From Limnohabitans_A sp048020265 (GTDB lineage: Bacteria; Pseudomonadota; Gammaproteobacteria; Burkholderiales; Burkholderiaceae_C), in NCBI RefSeq assembly GCF_048020265.1, contig NZ_CP171843.1:496001-560000 (forward strand): a stretch of DNA of 64,000 nucleotides, given 5' to 3'. Made by a program: the position numbers and the translations under genes. The notes beneath the pieces were generated by a model. That model searched no databases and had not been told where the DNA came from. It saw only the letters and a list, made by a program, of their open reading frames with translations. This document shows positions 41,407-49,523 of this stretch, one piece after another (position 1 is the first letter of the stretch; every line of letters starts with the position of its first letter).

Positions 41407-41871
41407 ATGAACGGCATCCATCGTGTTTTGTGGGCGCTTCTGGTGACTGTAGGTTTGGCCGGTGGCTTGGCGGCTTGTGCCAACACCAGCAGCACGCCTT
41501 CAGTGGGTGTGGGGCCAGACGGCAAGGTACAAAACCCGGTGCAATTGCTAGGGCAGTTGCCTCTGCCGCCCGGCGCGGGCATTCGGGCCGATCAGTCCTT
41601 GATCATTGGCGCGGGTGACAACTGGGTGGGTCGGGTGGTGCTGGACGTGGGGCGTGACTTGGATGCGGCCTACAGGTTCTTCCTCGAGACCTATCCGTCG
41701 CAGGGCTGGACCGTGGTGTCGGCTGTGCGCGGCAAAAACAGTTTCATGGTCATGACACGACAAGAGCGCACGGCCACGTTCGAGATGGTCGATGGCGGCA
41801 TGCTGGGCAGCAGTGTGTCTTTGACGATGGCGCCACGCAATGCAGCGGTCATGGTGCCGAAAAAGCCCTGA
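41407..41871 (+). CDS. Predicted lipoprotein of unknown function
   Basis: 154 residues from ATG 41407. A signal peptide ends in the lipobox LAAC (Cys at residue 24), followed by ANTSSTPSVGVGPDGKVQNP. The mature part has LPLPPGAGIRADQSLIIGAG and FFLETYPSQGWTVVSAVRGKNSF, with alternating beta strands. No named family is recognised; it would be anchored to a membrane by lipid. It lies 28 bases after serS and may be read with it. Confidence 0.75.
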   Translation: MNGIHRVLWALLVTVGLAGGLAACANTSSTPSVGVGPDGKVQNPVQLLGQLPLPPGAGIRADQSLIIGAGDNWVGRVVLDVGRDLDAAYRFFLETYPSQGWTVVSAVRGKNSFMVMTRQERTATFEMVDGGMLGSSVSLTMAPRNAAVMVPKKP

Positions 41872-41907
41872 GCGGCTCTGCTAGAATCACGGCTTCGACG
41901 AATCTCA

Positions 41908-41997
41908 GGAGGGGTGGCAGAGTGGTCGAATGTACCTGACTCGAAATCAGGCGTAGTGGCAACACTACCGAGGGTTCGAATCCCTCCTCCTCCGCCA
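41908..41997 (+). tRNA. tRNA-Ser (anticodon CGA)
   Basis: 90 bases including an encoded CCA. Acceptor GGAGGGG / CTCCTCC with one G-T pair, anticodon stem CCTGA / TCAGG, loop CTCGAAA with anticodon CGA reading UCG, a long variable arm (CGTAGTGGCAACACTACCG) and T-loop GGTTCGAATCC. The long arm is typical of tRNA-Ser. Confidence 0.97.
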
Positions 41998-42000
41998 GTT

Positions 42001-42037
42001 AAAAACCCCGCAATGGGTCACCATTGCGGGGTTTTTT
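42001..42037 (+). terminator. Intrinsic terminator after tRNA-Ser
   Basis: CCCCGCAATGG (42006-42016), loop GTCA, CCATTGCGGGG (42021-42031), then six T. Flanking A and T extend the stem to about 16 bp. Confidence 0.93.
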
Positions 42038-42092
42038 ATGGTCTGTACGCGCTTCGCGCAGATCTTGAACGTCACCACTCGGGCCTGTTGCC

Positions 42093-42263
42093 ATGAAGTA
42101 TTTTGTGTTTTTGTCTCTTTTTGTGCTGGCCCCTGGCCTGTCGGGTTGCACTGTTTTGGCCATTGCCGATGCAGCAGGCTCGGCAGTGGTTTACGGGGTC
42201 AAGACCACGGTCAATGTGCTGGATGCGGTAACACCTGACATTGTGAACAAGAAGAAAGACTGA
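42093..42263 (+). CDS. Small predicted lipoprotein
   Basis: 56 residues: MKYFVFLSLFVLAPGLSGCT, with the lipobox LSGC (Cys at residue 19), then VLAIADAAGSAVVYGVKTTV and a Lys-rich end. The signal peptide and lipobox are clear. Such tiny lipoproteins are common in betaproteobacteria; the function is unknown. It lies between the tRNA-Ser terminator and two hairpins (42326-42347 and 42361-42388), so it is a unit of its own. Confidence 0.6.
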   Translation: MKYFVFLSLFVLAPGLSGCTVLAIADAAGSAVVYGVKTTVNVLDAVTPDIVNKKKD

Positions 42264-42325
42264 TCGCGCCGTGCTTAGGCCACCGCGGGGCCGAACATAG
42301 AAAGCCTGTCGCAGCCGCCATGCAA

Positions 42326-42347
42326 AACCGGCACATCAGTGCCGGTT
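42326..42347 (+). terminator. Hairpin downstream of the small lipoprotein gene
   Basis: AACCGGCAC ATCA GTGCCGGTT, a perfect 9-bp stem. No T run follows, so it may be an mRNA-end hairpin rather than a true terminator; four A lie on its left, which would serve as a partial T run on the minus strand. Confidence 0.45.
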
Positions 42348-42360
42348 GCGCATCACAAAA

Positions 42361-42388
42361 CAGGCGCTTGAAGCGCCTGCTGTTTTTC
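42361..42388 (+). terminator. Intrinsic terminator of the small lipoprotein gene
   Basis: CAGGCGCT TGA AGCGCCTG, perfect 8-bp stem, followed by CTGTTTTTC. On the left AAAACAGG could serve the opposite strand, so it may stop both this gene and the regulator gene that ends at 42387. Confidence 0.75.
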
Positions 42389-42989
42389 AAATACCCAGCC
42401 AACCGTTGGTTCGGGCAAAGTGCAGGGCTTGTGTCCGGCTGTTCACGCCCAGACGGCGGAACAGGCGCCAGAAGTGCACTTTGACGGTGTGTTCGCTGAT
42501 GTCGAGCTTTTCGGCGATTTCGCGGTTGGACAGGCCTTGGTCCAGCATCAGAATCAGTTGCTTTTGGCGCTTGGACAGTTTGGTTGGACCGGCAGGTGCT
42601 GCGTCTTCTTCAGCCTCTTCTTCTTCGGTGATCAGCAAGCTGCGCAGTGCCGCAATGATTTGCGCTGGGCTGTTGGATTTTTCGATGAAGGCGTTGGCAC
42701 CGGCTTCAAGGCAGCGTGATTCAAACTCGCTGGCGCTGGCACTGGTCACCACCGCCAAAGGTACGTTTGGAAATTTGGCTTTGAGCACCTGAACACCTGA
42801 CATGCCAAGGGTGTCTGGCAACTGCAGGTCCAGGCAGAAAAGCTCGGGCACGCCGTTCTTTTCAACCGTCGACTCGACCACGTTCAACTTGTGAATCGGG
42901 ATGATCTTGAGTCCTGGCTTGACACGGTGGACCAGCATGGTGAGTGCGTCGCGCATCAGGGGGTGGTCGTCGATGACATATACAGTCAT
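42387..42989 (-). CDS. Two-component response regulator, NarL/LuxR type
   Basis: 200 residues. Receiver domain: acidic pair DDHPLM at 7-8, phosphate-accepting Asp in FCLDLQLPD (about 54), Thr/Ser in VVTSAS and Lys in FIEKSN. An acidic linker (EEEEAEEDAAP) joins a LuxR-type helix-turn-helix (LSKRQKQLILMLDQGLSNREI, ISEHTVKVHFWRLF in pieces). No sensor kinase gene is near, so it is an orphan within this window. Its target genes are unknown. Confidence 0.9.
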   Translation of the reverse strand: MTVYVIDDHPLMRDALTMLVHRVKPGLKIIPIHKLNVVESTVEKNGVPELFCLDLQLPDTLGMSGVQVLKAKFPNVPLAVVTSASASEFESRCLEAGANAFIEKSNSPAQIIAALRSLLITEEEEAEEDAAPAGPTKLSKRQKQLILMLDQGLSNREIAEKLDISEHTVKVHFWRLFRRLGVNSRTQALHFARTNGWLGI

Positions 42990-43074
42990 GTTTTAGATCT
43001 TTGCAGTAGGCTTAAAGTTTAAGGATACACCGATTTATGAGTTTACGCAATATAAATTGGCAAATTTGAAAAAG

Positions 43075-44391
43075 TTATTTAATTGTTTTTTGTGAATGCA
43101 CAATTTCTGACAAAGCCAAGGCTGCGGTGTCCGCTTTTTCTGGTGTCAAGGCCTCCAGCAGAGGACTAAGTTCTGTGAGCGCGGCAAGGCCCTCGGCTTG
43201 CAGGCGCGCGATGGTCTGCCCGACTTCCTTGGGTGACGCGAACCCGCGGCTTTGCAAAAGCAATTGACCTTGCGCATCGACCAGCTTGAAGTAGAACTGG
43301 CCGTCTTTTTCGCGGTATTGCTTGAAGCTGGGTAGCGCGGGTTTGGCCTCCTTGGCCAGGGGTATCGTGTTGCCGGATGACAAGGCACGCAAGCCCACGG
43401 CGTGGCGCACTTCTCGGATGAAGGGCGTGGCCAGCTGGCGGGCTTTGTCTGCCCCGGCCAGCAAAATCTTGTCCATCTGCGCGGGGTTGTCGATCAGGGC
43501 TTGGTAGTGTTCGCGCATGGGGGCGATCTCGCGGTCGATGCGTTCAAACAGCATTTGTTTGGCGTCGCCCCAGCCGATGCCCTCGGCATAGGCACGGGCC
43601 ATGGCTGCGGTCTCTTCGGCGCTGGCAAAGGCCTGATAAATCTGGAACAGGGTCGAGCCTTCGGTCGCTTTGGGCTCGCCCGGCGCTTTGGAGTCGGTCA
43701 CGATGGCCGCGATTTGCTTGCGCATTTGCGCGGCCGGCGCGAACAGCGGGATGGTGTTGTCGTAGCTTTTGCTCATCTTGCGGCCGTCCAGACCAGGCAA
43801 AAGCGCGACCGATTCTTCCACCACGGCTTCCGGCAAGACAAAGTGCTCGCCATACAAATGGTTGAAGCTCGACGCCATGTCGCGCGCCATCTCGATGTGC
43901 TGAATTTGGTCGCGGCCCACAGGCACTTTGTGCGCCTTGAACATCAAAATGTCGGCGCCCATGAGCACGGGGTACATGAACAGACCTGCCGTCACATCGC
44001 TGTCCGGGTCGTGGCCGGCAGCGTTGTTTTTGTCCACAGCCGCTTTGTAGGCATGGGCACGGTTGAGCACGCCCTTACCGGTCACGCAGGTGAGCAGCCA
44101 GGTGAGTTCGGGGATTTCAGGAATGTCCGACTGGCGGTAGAAAGTGACTTTGTCCGGGTCCAGGCCCGAGGCGATCCAGCTGGCGGCGATCTCGAGGGTG
44201 GAGCGCTGGATGCGGGCGGGCTCGTCGCACTTGATGAGCGCGTGGTAGTCGGCCAAAAAGTAAAAACCATCGGTGCTGGTGTCGCGGCTGGCTTGTACCG
44301 TGGGGCGGATGGCGCCCACGTAGTTGCCCAGATGCGGTGTGCCTGTGGTGGTGATGCCGGTGAGGACGCGTGTGCGGGTCTTGGGATTCAT
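43075..44391 (-). CDS. trpS: Tryptophanyl-tRNA synthetase with a C-terminal extension
   Basis: 438 residues from ATG 44391. Class I synthetase motifs: TPHLGNYVGAIRP (HIGH-like) near residue 17, GRDQIQHIEMARD and KMSKSYDN (about 205). The core ends near residue 350. The remaining ~85 residues contain DGQFYFKLVDAQGQLLLQSRGF followed by SPKEVGQTIARLQ, which resembles the DUF1508/YegP fold and is absent in E. coli TrpS (334 residues). Its role is unknown. It is read toward the regulator gene and stands apart from trp genes. Confidence 0.95.
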   Translation of the reverse strand: MNPKTRTRVLTGITTTGTPHLGNYVGAIRPTVQASRDTSTDGFYFLADYHALIKCDEPARIQRSTLEIAASWIASGLDPDKVTFYRQSDIPEIPELTWLLTCVTGKGVLNRAHAYKAAVDKNNAAGHDPDSDVTAGLFMYPVLMGADILMFKAHKVPVGRDQIQHIEMARDMASSFNHLYGEHFVLPEAVVEESVALLPGLDGRKMSKSYDNTIPLFAPAAQMRKQIAAIVTDSKAPGEPKATEGSTLFQIYQAFASAEETAAMARAYAEGIGWGDAKQMLFERIDREIAPMREHYQALIDNPAQMDKILLAGADKARQLATPFIREVRHAVGLRALSSGNTIPLAKEAKPALPSFKQYREKDGQFYFKLVDAQGQLLLQSRGFASPKEVGQTIARLQAEGLAALTELSPLLEALTPEKADTAALALSEIVHSQKTIK

Positions 44392-44441
44392 GAGAAAAAG
44401 CAAACGGGGAAAAGAAGTGCTGTGGCATTCAGCGCAAAAAA

Positions 44442-45104
44442 TCAGCGCAACAAAGCGGCCAGCGGGCTGAGGGTGAGTTTCAGGAAGTCAAAGGTCAGGC
44501 CCATCAGGGGCTGCATCCACCAGGCGCTGATGAGGCCGGTGAGCACCAGGGCCATGACGATGAAAAAGCCCCAGGGCTCCACACGCGACACCAGCACCGC
44601 CTGACGCCAGGGCAACAGACCCACCAAAATGCGACCGCCGTCCAGCCGGGGCAGGGGGAAGAGATTGAAGGCGAACATGACCACGTTGGTCAGCATGCCG
44701 GCTTTGCACATTTCCAGAAAAAAGCGCTCGGTCAAGCCACTGCCTGCAAGCACGTAAAGCAAAACGCCCCAGAGCAAGGCCTGCACCAAATTGGAGGCAG
44801 GTCCAGCCAGTGCCACCCAGACCATGTCGCGTTTGGGGTGGCGCAGCAGGTCAAAGCGCACCGGGACCGGCTTGGCATAGCCGAACAGGAAAGCACCACT
44901 GGTGCTGAAGTACAGCAGCAGCGGCAGCAAGATGGTGCCCAGCGGATCGATGTGCGGCAGGGGGTTGAGCGTGACGCGACCCAGCATGGCGGCAGTGTTG
45001 TCGCCCAGACGCTGCGCGGCATAGCCGTGGGCGGCCTCGTGCAGCGTGATCGCGAAGATCACGGGCAGGGCATAAATCAGGACGGTCTGGATGAGGTCGG
45101 ACAT
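44442..45104 (-). CDS. Site-2 protease family (M50) membrane metalloprotease
   Basis: 220 residues, about five membrane helices. The zinc motif HEAAH lies in the first helix (about residue 23), and the second motif NLFPLPRLDGGRIL (about 155-168) gives the third ligand Asp. The protein is the short M50B type without PDZ domain. Its substrate is unknown. The ATG at 45104 is used in place of a GTG two codons earlier. It lies in the same direction as yciO and trpS, with 50-70 bases between. Confidence 0.88.
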   Translation of the reverse strand: MSDLIQTVLIYALPVIFAITLHEAAHGYAAQRLGDNTAAMLGRVTLNPLPHIDPLGTILLPLLLYFSTSGAFLFGYAKPVPVRFDLLRHPKRDMVWVALAGPASNLVQALLWGVLLYVLAGSGLTERFFLEMCKAGMLTNVVMFAFNLFPLPRLDGGRILVGLLPWRQAVLVSRVEPWGFFIVMALVLTGLISAWWMQPLMGLTFDFLKLTLSPLAALLR

Positions 45105-45174
45105 AAGCACCAGATTGTCTCAGACCTGGCCTGCGCTTTGATTGGAGGGGCGGCCTTCCACAGTGGAAAAGCGT

Positions 45175-45798
45175 TCAGAGACCCAGGAGCGCGGGGTCGC
45201 CTTGGCCTTGACGAAGCACTTGGGGCTCGTCCCCGCTCATGTCGATCACGGTGGTGGGCTTGAGTGAGCACGCCCCGGCATCGATGACCGCGCCCACCTG
45301 GTGCTCCAGGCGTTCGCGGATCTCTTCGGGGTTGTTGAGCGGCTGGTCTTCGCCGGGCATGATGAGGGTGGCCGCCAGCAGCGGGGCGCCATGCAGGGCC
45401 AGCAGTTCCTGCAGTACCTGGTGCTCGGGTACGCGCAGGCCAATGGTTTTGCGTTGGGGGTGGCTCACGCGGCGCGGCACTTCCTTGGTGGCCTCCAGAA
45501 TGAAGGTGAAAGGCCCGGGCGTGGCTTGCTTGATGGCGCGAAACTGGCGGTTGTCTACCCGCGCGTAGTTGGCCAGCTCACTCAGGTCGCGGCACAGCAG
45601 CGTCAGGTGGTGCTTGTCGTCCACGCCACGGATGCGGCGCAGCTGGTCGGCAGCGTTTTTGTCGTCGAGGTGGCAGACCAGGGCGTAGCTGGAGTCGGTG
45701 GGCACGGCCAGCACCCTGCCCTGGTTGAGCAGCTGCACGGCTTGCTTGAGCAGGCGCGCTTGCGGGTTGTCGGGGTGAACAGTGAGAAACTGGGCCAT
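45175..45798 (-). CDS. yciO: YciO/Sua5 family protein
   Basis: 207 residues. RNA-binding YrdC-like fold: GRVLAVPTDSSYALVCHL, a variant of the Sua5 PTDTVYGL motif, then KHHLTLLCRDLSEL and the TPGPFTFILEAT motif. Ends in TTVIDMSGDEPQVLRQG. Sua5/TsaC makes threonylcarbamoyl-AMP for tRNA; YciO is a close relative with a debated role. The Ser-Ser replacing Thr-Val in the first motif points to the YciO branch. Confidence 0.87.
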   Translation of the reverse strand: MAQFLTVHPDNPQARLLKQAVQLLNQGRVLAVPTDSSYALVCHLDDKNAADQLRRIRGVDDKHHLTLLCRDLSELANYARVDNRQFRAIKQATPGPFTFILEATKEVPRRVSHPQRKTIGLRVPEHQVLQELLALHGAPLLAATLIMPGEDQPLNNPEEIRERLEHQVGAVIDAGACSLKPTTVIDMSGDEPQVLRQGQGDPALLGL

Positions 45799-45876
45799 GG
45801 GTGCGGACAGTCGGATGCCGGTGGTGATCGTATGAAGGTAGATGGAGGCGAAATCCCGCAGAGGAAGGGCGTTGTC

Positions 45877-46776
45877 TCAGGATTCCGGGGGCTGGATGGC
45901 GATGCGGTTCTCGCGCACGGTGAGCCAGGCCCCCAAAGCGCCGCACAGGGCCACCAGGCCCATGCCGACAAAGGTCCATTGGTCGGGCAGGTGGTTGAAC
46001 ACCAGCCACCCACCCAGCACCGCAAAGCCGATCTGGGTGTACATGTAGGGCGTGAGGGTGGCGGCCGGGGTTCGGCCATAGGCCAGGATGAGCAAGAAAT
46101 GCCCGATCGAGGCCAGCACGCCCATGATCAGCAGCTGTAACCAGACCGTCCAGTCTGCAGGCATTTCCCAGACAAAGGGCAGTAGCAGTGTGGCCATGCC
46201 GGTGCCGATCCAGCCGGTGTAGAAGTGGGTGGTGATCGGGTCTTCGGTCTTGGCCATCTTGCTGGTCAGCAGCTGAAAGCCGGAGTTGGTGCCGACCAAC
46301 ATCAAGGGCAGGATCACCGTCCAGTCAAAGTGCTGGCTGCCGGGGCGGATGATGACCATCGTGCCCAGGAAGCCGCCCACCACCAGCAGCCAGCGCAGGG
46401 GTCGGATTTTTTCCTTGAGCATCCAGGCCGCCAGCAAGGTGATGACCAAGGGTGCCAGCAGCGAGATGGCGGTGAACTCGCCCACGGGCATGTATTTGAG
46501 GCTCAAAAAAGCCAGAATGCTGCAGGCAAACAGCAGCAGGCCACGGGCCAGCTGAAAGCGCGGGTGTTCGGTGCGCAAGACGCGCCTGCCACGCCCCGGC
46601 CAGACCACCACCGTGGTGATGAGCGCCTGAATGGCGTAGCGGAACCACAGCGCCACCATCACCGACAAGCCGGCACTGACATGCCGTGTGGTGGTGTCCA
46701 GGCTGGCGAAGCAGGCGGTGGCCAGGACCGCAAAGCCGATGCCCTGAAGGCTGGCGTGTCGGTGCGTCGGATTCAC
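45877..46776 (-). CDS. EamA/DMT family transporter
   Basis: 299 residues from GTG 46776, which overlaps the stop of the PHP gene by 4 bases (GTGA). Ten hydrophobic segments in two EamA repeats of five, for example GIGFAVLATACFASLDT at the start and GWLVFNHLPDQWTFVGMGL at the end. Drug/metabolite transporters of this kind export amino acids or other small molecules; the substrate cannot be read here. Translational coupling to the PHP gene is likely. Confidence 0.88.
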   Translation of the reverse strand: MNPTHRHASLQGIGFAVLATACFASLDTTTRHVSAGLSVMVALWFRYAIQALITTVVVWPGRGRRVLRTEHPRFQLARGLLLFACSILAFLSLKYMPVGEFTAISLLAPLVITLLAAWMLKEKIRPLRWLLVVGGFLGTMVIIRPGSQHFDWTVILPLMLVGTNSGFQLLTSKMAKTEDPITTHFYTGWIGTGMATLLLPFVWEMPADWTVWLQLLIMGVLASIGHFLLILAYGRTPAATLTPYMYTQIGFAVLGGWLVFNHLPDQWTFVGMGLVALCGALGAWLTVRENRIAIQPPES

Positions 46777-47615
46777 TGAATGCGGTCGGCCAGCAATTCC
46801 CAAACTGGGGTGAGTTGGCCAGGCAGGTAGGGCAGGGTGCCCAGGTCGATGCGGCTTTCGTCGGGGCTGTGAAAGTCACTGCCGCGCGAAGCCACCAGCT
46901 CGAATTCGAGGGCGGTTTCAGCGTAGCGCACCGCTTCTTGCGAGGAGTGGCTGCCGGTGATGACCTCCACCCCGCGCCCGCCGTGGGCCTTGAATTCGCT
47001 GAACAGTGCGTACTCTTCGTTGGGCGTGAAGCCGTAACGGGCCGGGTGGGCAATGACGGCGATGCCGCCCGCTTCGGTGATCCACTGCACCGCTTCCTGC
47101 AGCCGTGCCCAGCGGTGTGGCACATAGCCGGGTTTGCCTTCGGTCAGGTATTTGCGAAACACTTCCGAGGTGTCGCTGCACACACCCGTTTCGACCAGGT
47201 GCCGGGCAAAGTGGGTGCGCGAAATCAGCTCGGGGTTGCCCACATATTGCAGGGCGCCTTCGTAGGCGTTTTGGATGCCGACTTTGGCCAGGCCGTCTGA
47301 CATCTCCTGGGCGCGTTCGCTGCGCCCACCCCGGGTACGGCGCAAGCCGGCCACCAGGGCGCTGTTGTGTGGGTCAAAGCCCAGGCCCACGATGTGCACC
47401 GTCTGGTAGGCGAAGGTGACCGAAATTTCAGTGCCCGTGAGGTAGGGCATGCCCAGTGCCTTGGCCGCGGCCAAGGCGCGGTCTTGGCCGCCCACTTCGT
47501 CGTGGTCGGTCAGTGCCCACAGTTCCACGCCGTTGGCTTTGGCGCGTTCAGCCAGGGCTTCGGGGGTGAGGGTGCCGTCGGAGATGACGGAGTGGCAATG
47601 CAGGTCGGCGTTCAT
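46773..47615 (-). CDS. PHP-domain phosphoesterase (nucleoside-3',5'-bisphosphate phosphatase type)
   Basis: 280 residues from ATG 47615 (or the ATG before it). Metal-binding motifs in order: NADLHCHSVISDG (residues 2-14), LTDHDEVGG, GTEISV, HIVGLGFDPHN, IAHPARYG and SRGSDFHSPDE. This set is that of the TrpH/YciV (RnaAM) group, which removes the 3' phosphate of nucleoside bisphosphates and trims RNA 5' ends. It is the first gene of a two-gene unit with the EamA transporter. Confidence 0.9.
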   Translation of the reverse strand: MNADLHCHSVISDGTLTPEALAERAKANGVELWALTDHDEVGGQDRALAAAKALGMPYLTGTEISVTFAYQTVHIVGLGFDPHNSALVAGLRRTRGGRSERAQEMSDGLAKVGIQNAYEGALQYVGNPELISRTHFARHLVETGVCSDTSEVFRKYLTEGKPGYVPHRWARLQEAVQWITEAGGIAVIAHPARYGFTPNEEYALFSEFKAHGGRGVEVITGSHSSQEAVRYAETALEFELVASRGSDFHSPDESRIDLGTLPYLPGQLTPVWELLADRIQ

Positions 47616-47778
47616 CATTGGGCTCATTTTAGGCGCATGCCGCTGGGTCAGCGCCACTCGTGGGGACTGGCCTGTGTCCAGCCTTGGGTCAGGCAACAGC
47701 CCTGCAGTCCTTCGGGCTGATGCCTGTGGCCGATAATCCGGGCATGACCACGATGCAGACTTTTGCGGAGCCCCAGCC

Positions 47779-48027
47779 ATGGCACTGATGATCACCGATG
47801 AATGCATCAACTGCGATGTGTGTGAGCCCGAGTGCCCGAACCAGGCGATTTATCTGGGCGAAGAAATTTACGAGATCGACCCATCCAAGTGCACCGAGTG
47901 CGTCGGGCATTTTGACGAGCCCCAGTGTGTGCAGGTCTGCCCCGTGGCTTGCATCCCCGTCAACCCCCAGCACGTCGAAAACCAAGAGTCGCTCTGGGCC
48001 AAATACCGCCGCTTGCAGGGGCAGTGA
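47779..48027 (+). CDS. yfhL: YfhL-type 2[4Fe-4S] ferredoxin
   Basis: 82 residues. First cluster motif CINCDVCEPECP, second CTECVGHFDEPQCVQVCP with the long insertion typical of the YfhL/Alvin ferredoxin subfamily, and a short C-terminal helix (ESLWAKYRRLQG). It carries low-potential electrons in the cytoplasm; partners are unknown. It is a single gene between the PHP gene and pth. Confidence 0.95.
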   Translation: MALMITDECINCDVCEPECPNQAIYLGEEIYEIDPSKCTECVGHFDEPQCVQVCPVACIPVNPQHVENQESLWAKYRRLQGQ

Positions 48028-48042
48028 GCCGGGCGGCTCGCC

Positions 48043-48678
48043 TTATTCTGCAGCTGGGGTGTCGGGCGTTGGCGCTTTGACCGGTCGGGGCGGTTTGGGG
48101 CGCGGCGGCTTGCTGGTGTGGATCCGGACCATGGCCTTTTCCATGTCGCCCGCCAGGAGCAGAGGCAAAGCCGCTACAGAGCGGTGGATGCTGTCGTCTA
48201 TGGCTTTGCGGTGCTCGAGCATCGGCTTCTTCAAGACCCAGCTGACCACTTCGGCCTTGTCGCCCGGGTGCCCCACGCCGATGCGCAAGCGCCAATAGTC
48301 GGCCGTGCCCAGTTGGGCGTGGATGTCACGCAGGCCGTTGTGCCCCGCGTGGCTGCCGCCCAGCTTGAGCTTGGCTTCGCCGGGGGGGATGTCGAGCTCG
48401 TCATGCGCCACCAGAATTTCTTGCGGCTGGATTTTGAAGAACCGAGCCAATGCGCTGACCGACTTGCCCGACAGGTTCATGAAAGTCTGGGGCTCGAGCA
48501 GCCACACGTTTTGGCCGTTGACGGTGGTGCGTGCCACCAGGCCGTGGTAGCTGCGCTCGGGCACCAGCGACACCTTGAGTTCGCGGGCCACGGCATCGAT
48601 CCACCAGAAACCGGCATTGTGGCGGGTGTCTTCGTATTCGTTGCCCGGATTGCCCAGGCCGACTAGCAGTTTGATCAT
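48043..48678 (-). CDS. pth: Peptidyl-tRNA hydrolase
   Basis: Frees tRNA from stalled peptides. 211 residues: LVGLGNPGNEYEDTRHNAGFW with the catalytic His (about residue 22), MNLSGKSV, VAHDELDIPPGEAKLKLGGSHAGHNGLRD and GVGHPGDKAEV. The last ~20 residues are a Lys/Pro-rich tail (SKPPRPKPPRPVKAP) not found in E. coli Pth. It follows rplY and prs on the same strand, a common order. Confidence 0.97.
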   Translation of the reverse strand: MIKLLVGLGNPGNEYEDTRHNAGFWWIDAVARELKVSLVPERSYHGLVARTTVNGQNVWLLEPQTFMNLSGKSVSALARFFKIQPQEILVAHDELDIPPGEAKLKLGGSHAGHNGLRDIHAQLGTADYWRLRIGVGHPGDKAEVVSWVLKKPMLEHRKAIDDSIHRSVAALPLLLAGDMEKAMVRIHTSKPPRPKPPRPVKAPTPDTPAAE

Positions 48679-48732
48679 GGTGCGTGATTATCCTTGGCGC
48701 AGGCGGCCTTGCGACGTGAGCAGCCGGCCCCA

Positions 48733-48760
48733 AAGCAAAAGGCCCGCTTGCGCGGGCCTT
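48733..48760 (-). terminator. Intrinsic terminator of rplY
   Basis: On the minus strand AAGGCCCGC GCAA GCGGGCCTT, a perfect 9-bp stem, then TTGCTTTGG. It lies about 35 bases after the rplY stop and just before pth, so pth may have its own promoter. Confidence 0.7.
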
Positions 48761-48793
48761 CCAGAGCGGGGCTTTGCAGCCCCGGGCAGAAGA

Positions 48794-49423
48794 TCACTTC
48801 TTGCCTTTGCCCTTGCCTTTGGCGTCTGCAGGTGCAGCGGCCACGGGGGCTGCAACCACTTCTTCCACGGGGGCCACCACGGACACGAGGACCGGGTTTT
48901 TCTTGCCGTGGGTGATGGCTTTGCAGCCAGCAGGCAAAGTGATGTCGTTCAGATGCAGGGATTTGCCCATGGTCAAGCCCTTCAGGTCCACCGCGATGAA
49001 TTCGGGCAGGTTGGCGGGCAAGCAAGCCACTTCGATTTCGGTCACCACGTGGGTGATCGTGCACTTGTCGGTCTTGACGGCTTCGGACTCTTCTTCGCCG
49101 CTGAAGTGCAATGGCACCTTCATGTGCAAAGTGGTGTTGGCGTCCACGCGCTGGAAGTCGATGTGTTGCACCAACTGCTTGAAAGGGTGCATCTGGTAGT
49201 CACGCAGCAAGACTTTGCTGGTCTGACCGTTCAGTTCCATGTCCAGGATCGAAGCGTGGAAAGCTTCCTTTTTCAGGGCGTGCCACAAAGCGTTGTGGTC
49301 CAGCTCGATCAGTTGGGGGGCCGATGTGGAACCGTAAACGATGCCAGGTGTGCGACCGGAATTGCGGAGACGGCGGCTCGCACCCGTGCCCTGCTTAGCG
49401 CGCTCAAAAGCGACAAATTTCAT
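48794..49423 (-). CDS. rplY: 50S ribosomal protein L25 (long, CTC type)
   Basis: 209 residues: an N-terminal L25 domain that binds 5S rRNA (MKFVAFERAKQGTGASRRLR, GKTPGIVYG-like RTPGIVYGSTSAPQLIEL) and a C-terminal CTC beta domain (about 95-185). It ends in an Ala/Pro-rich and KGKGKGKK tail. AAGGAG-type purines (GAAGGAGAAATG on the minus strand) precede the start. Confidence 0.96.
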   Translation of the reverse strand: MKFVAFERAKQGTGASRRLRNSGRTPGIVYGSTSAPQLIELDHNALWHALKKEAFHASILDMELNGQTSKVLLRDYQMHPFKQLVQHIDFQRVDANTTLHMKVPLHFSGEEESEAVKTDKCTITHVVTEIEVACLPANLPEFIAVDLKGLTMGKSLHLNDITLPAGCKAITHGKKNPVLVSVVAPVEEVVAAPVAAAPADAKGKGKGKK

Positions 49424-49468
49424 ACATTTCTCCTTCTAGGACCCACCGCGACCAGTGCGGTCCTGACT

Positions 49469-49502
49469 CAAAAAAGCCAGCCAGTCCCCAGGGACGGCTG
49501 GC
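49469..49502 (-). terminator. Intrinsic terminator of prs
   Basis: On the minus strand GCCAGCC GTCCC / GGGAC TGGCTGGC with one bulge and a TGG loop, then six T (49470-49475 as A on the plus strand). It stands 21 bases after the prs stop and before rplY. Confidence 0.85.
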
Positions 49503-49523
49503 CGCTGTTGGCCTTTTTTCCGA

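Noticed and set aside
44133..44140. GGCGGTAG in the trpS region as an ops site
   Set aside because: It is within the trpS coding region on the opposite strand and not in a leader; chance match.
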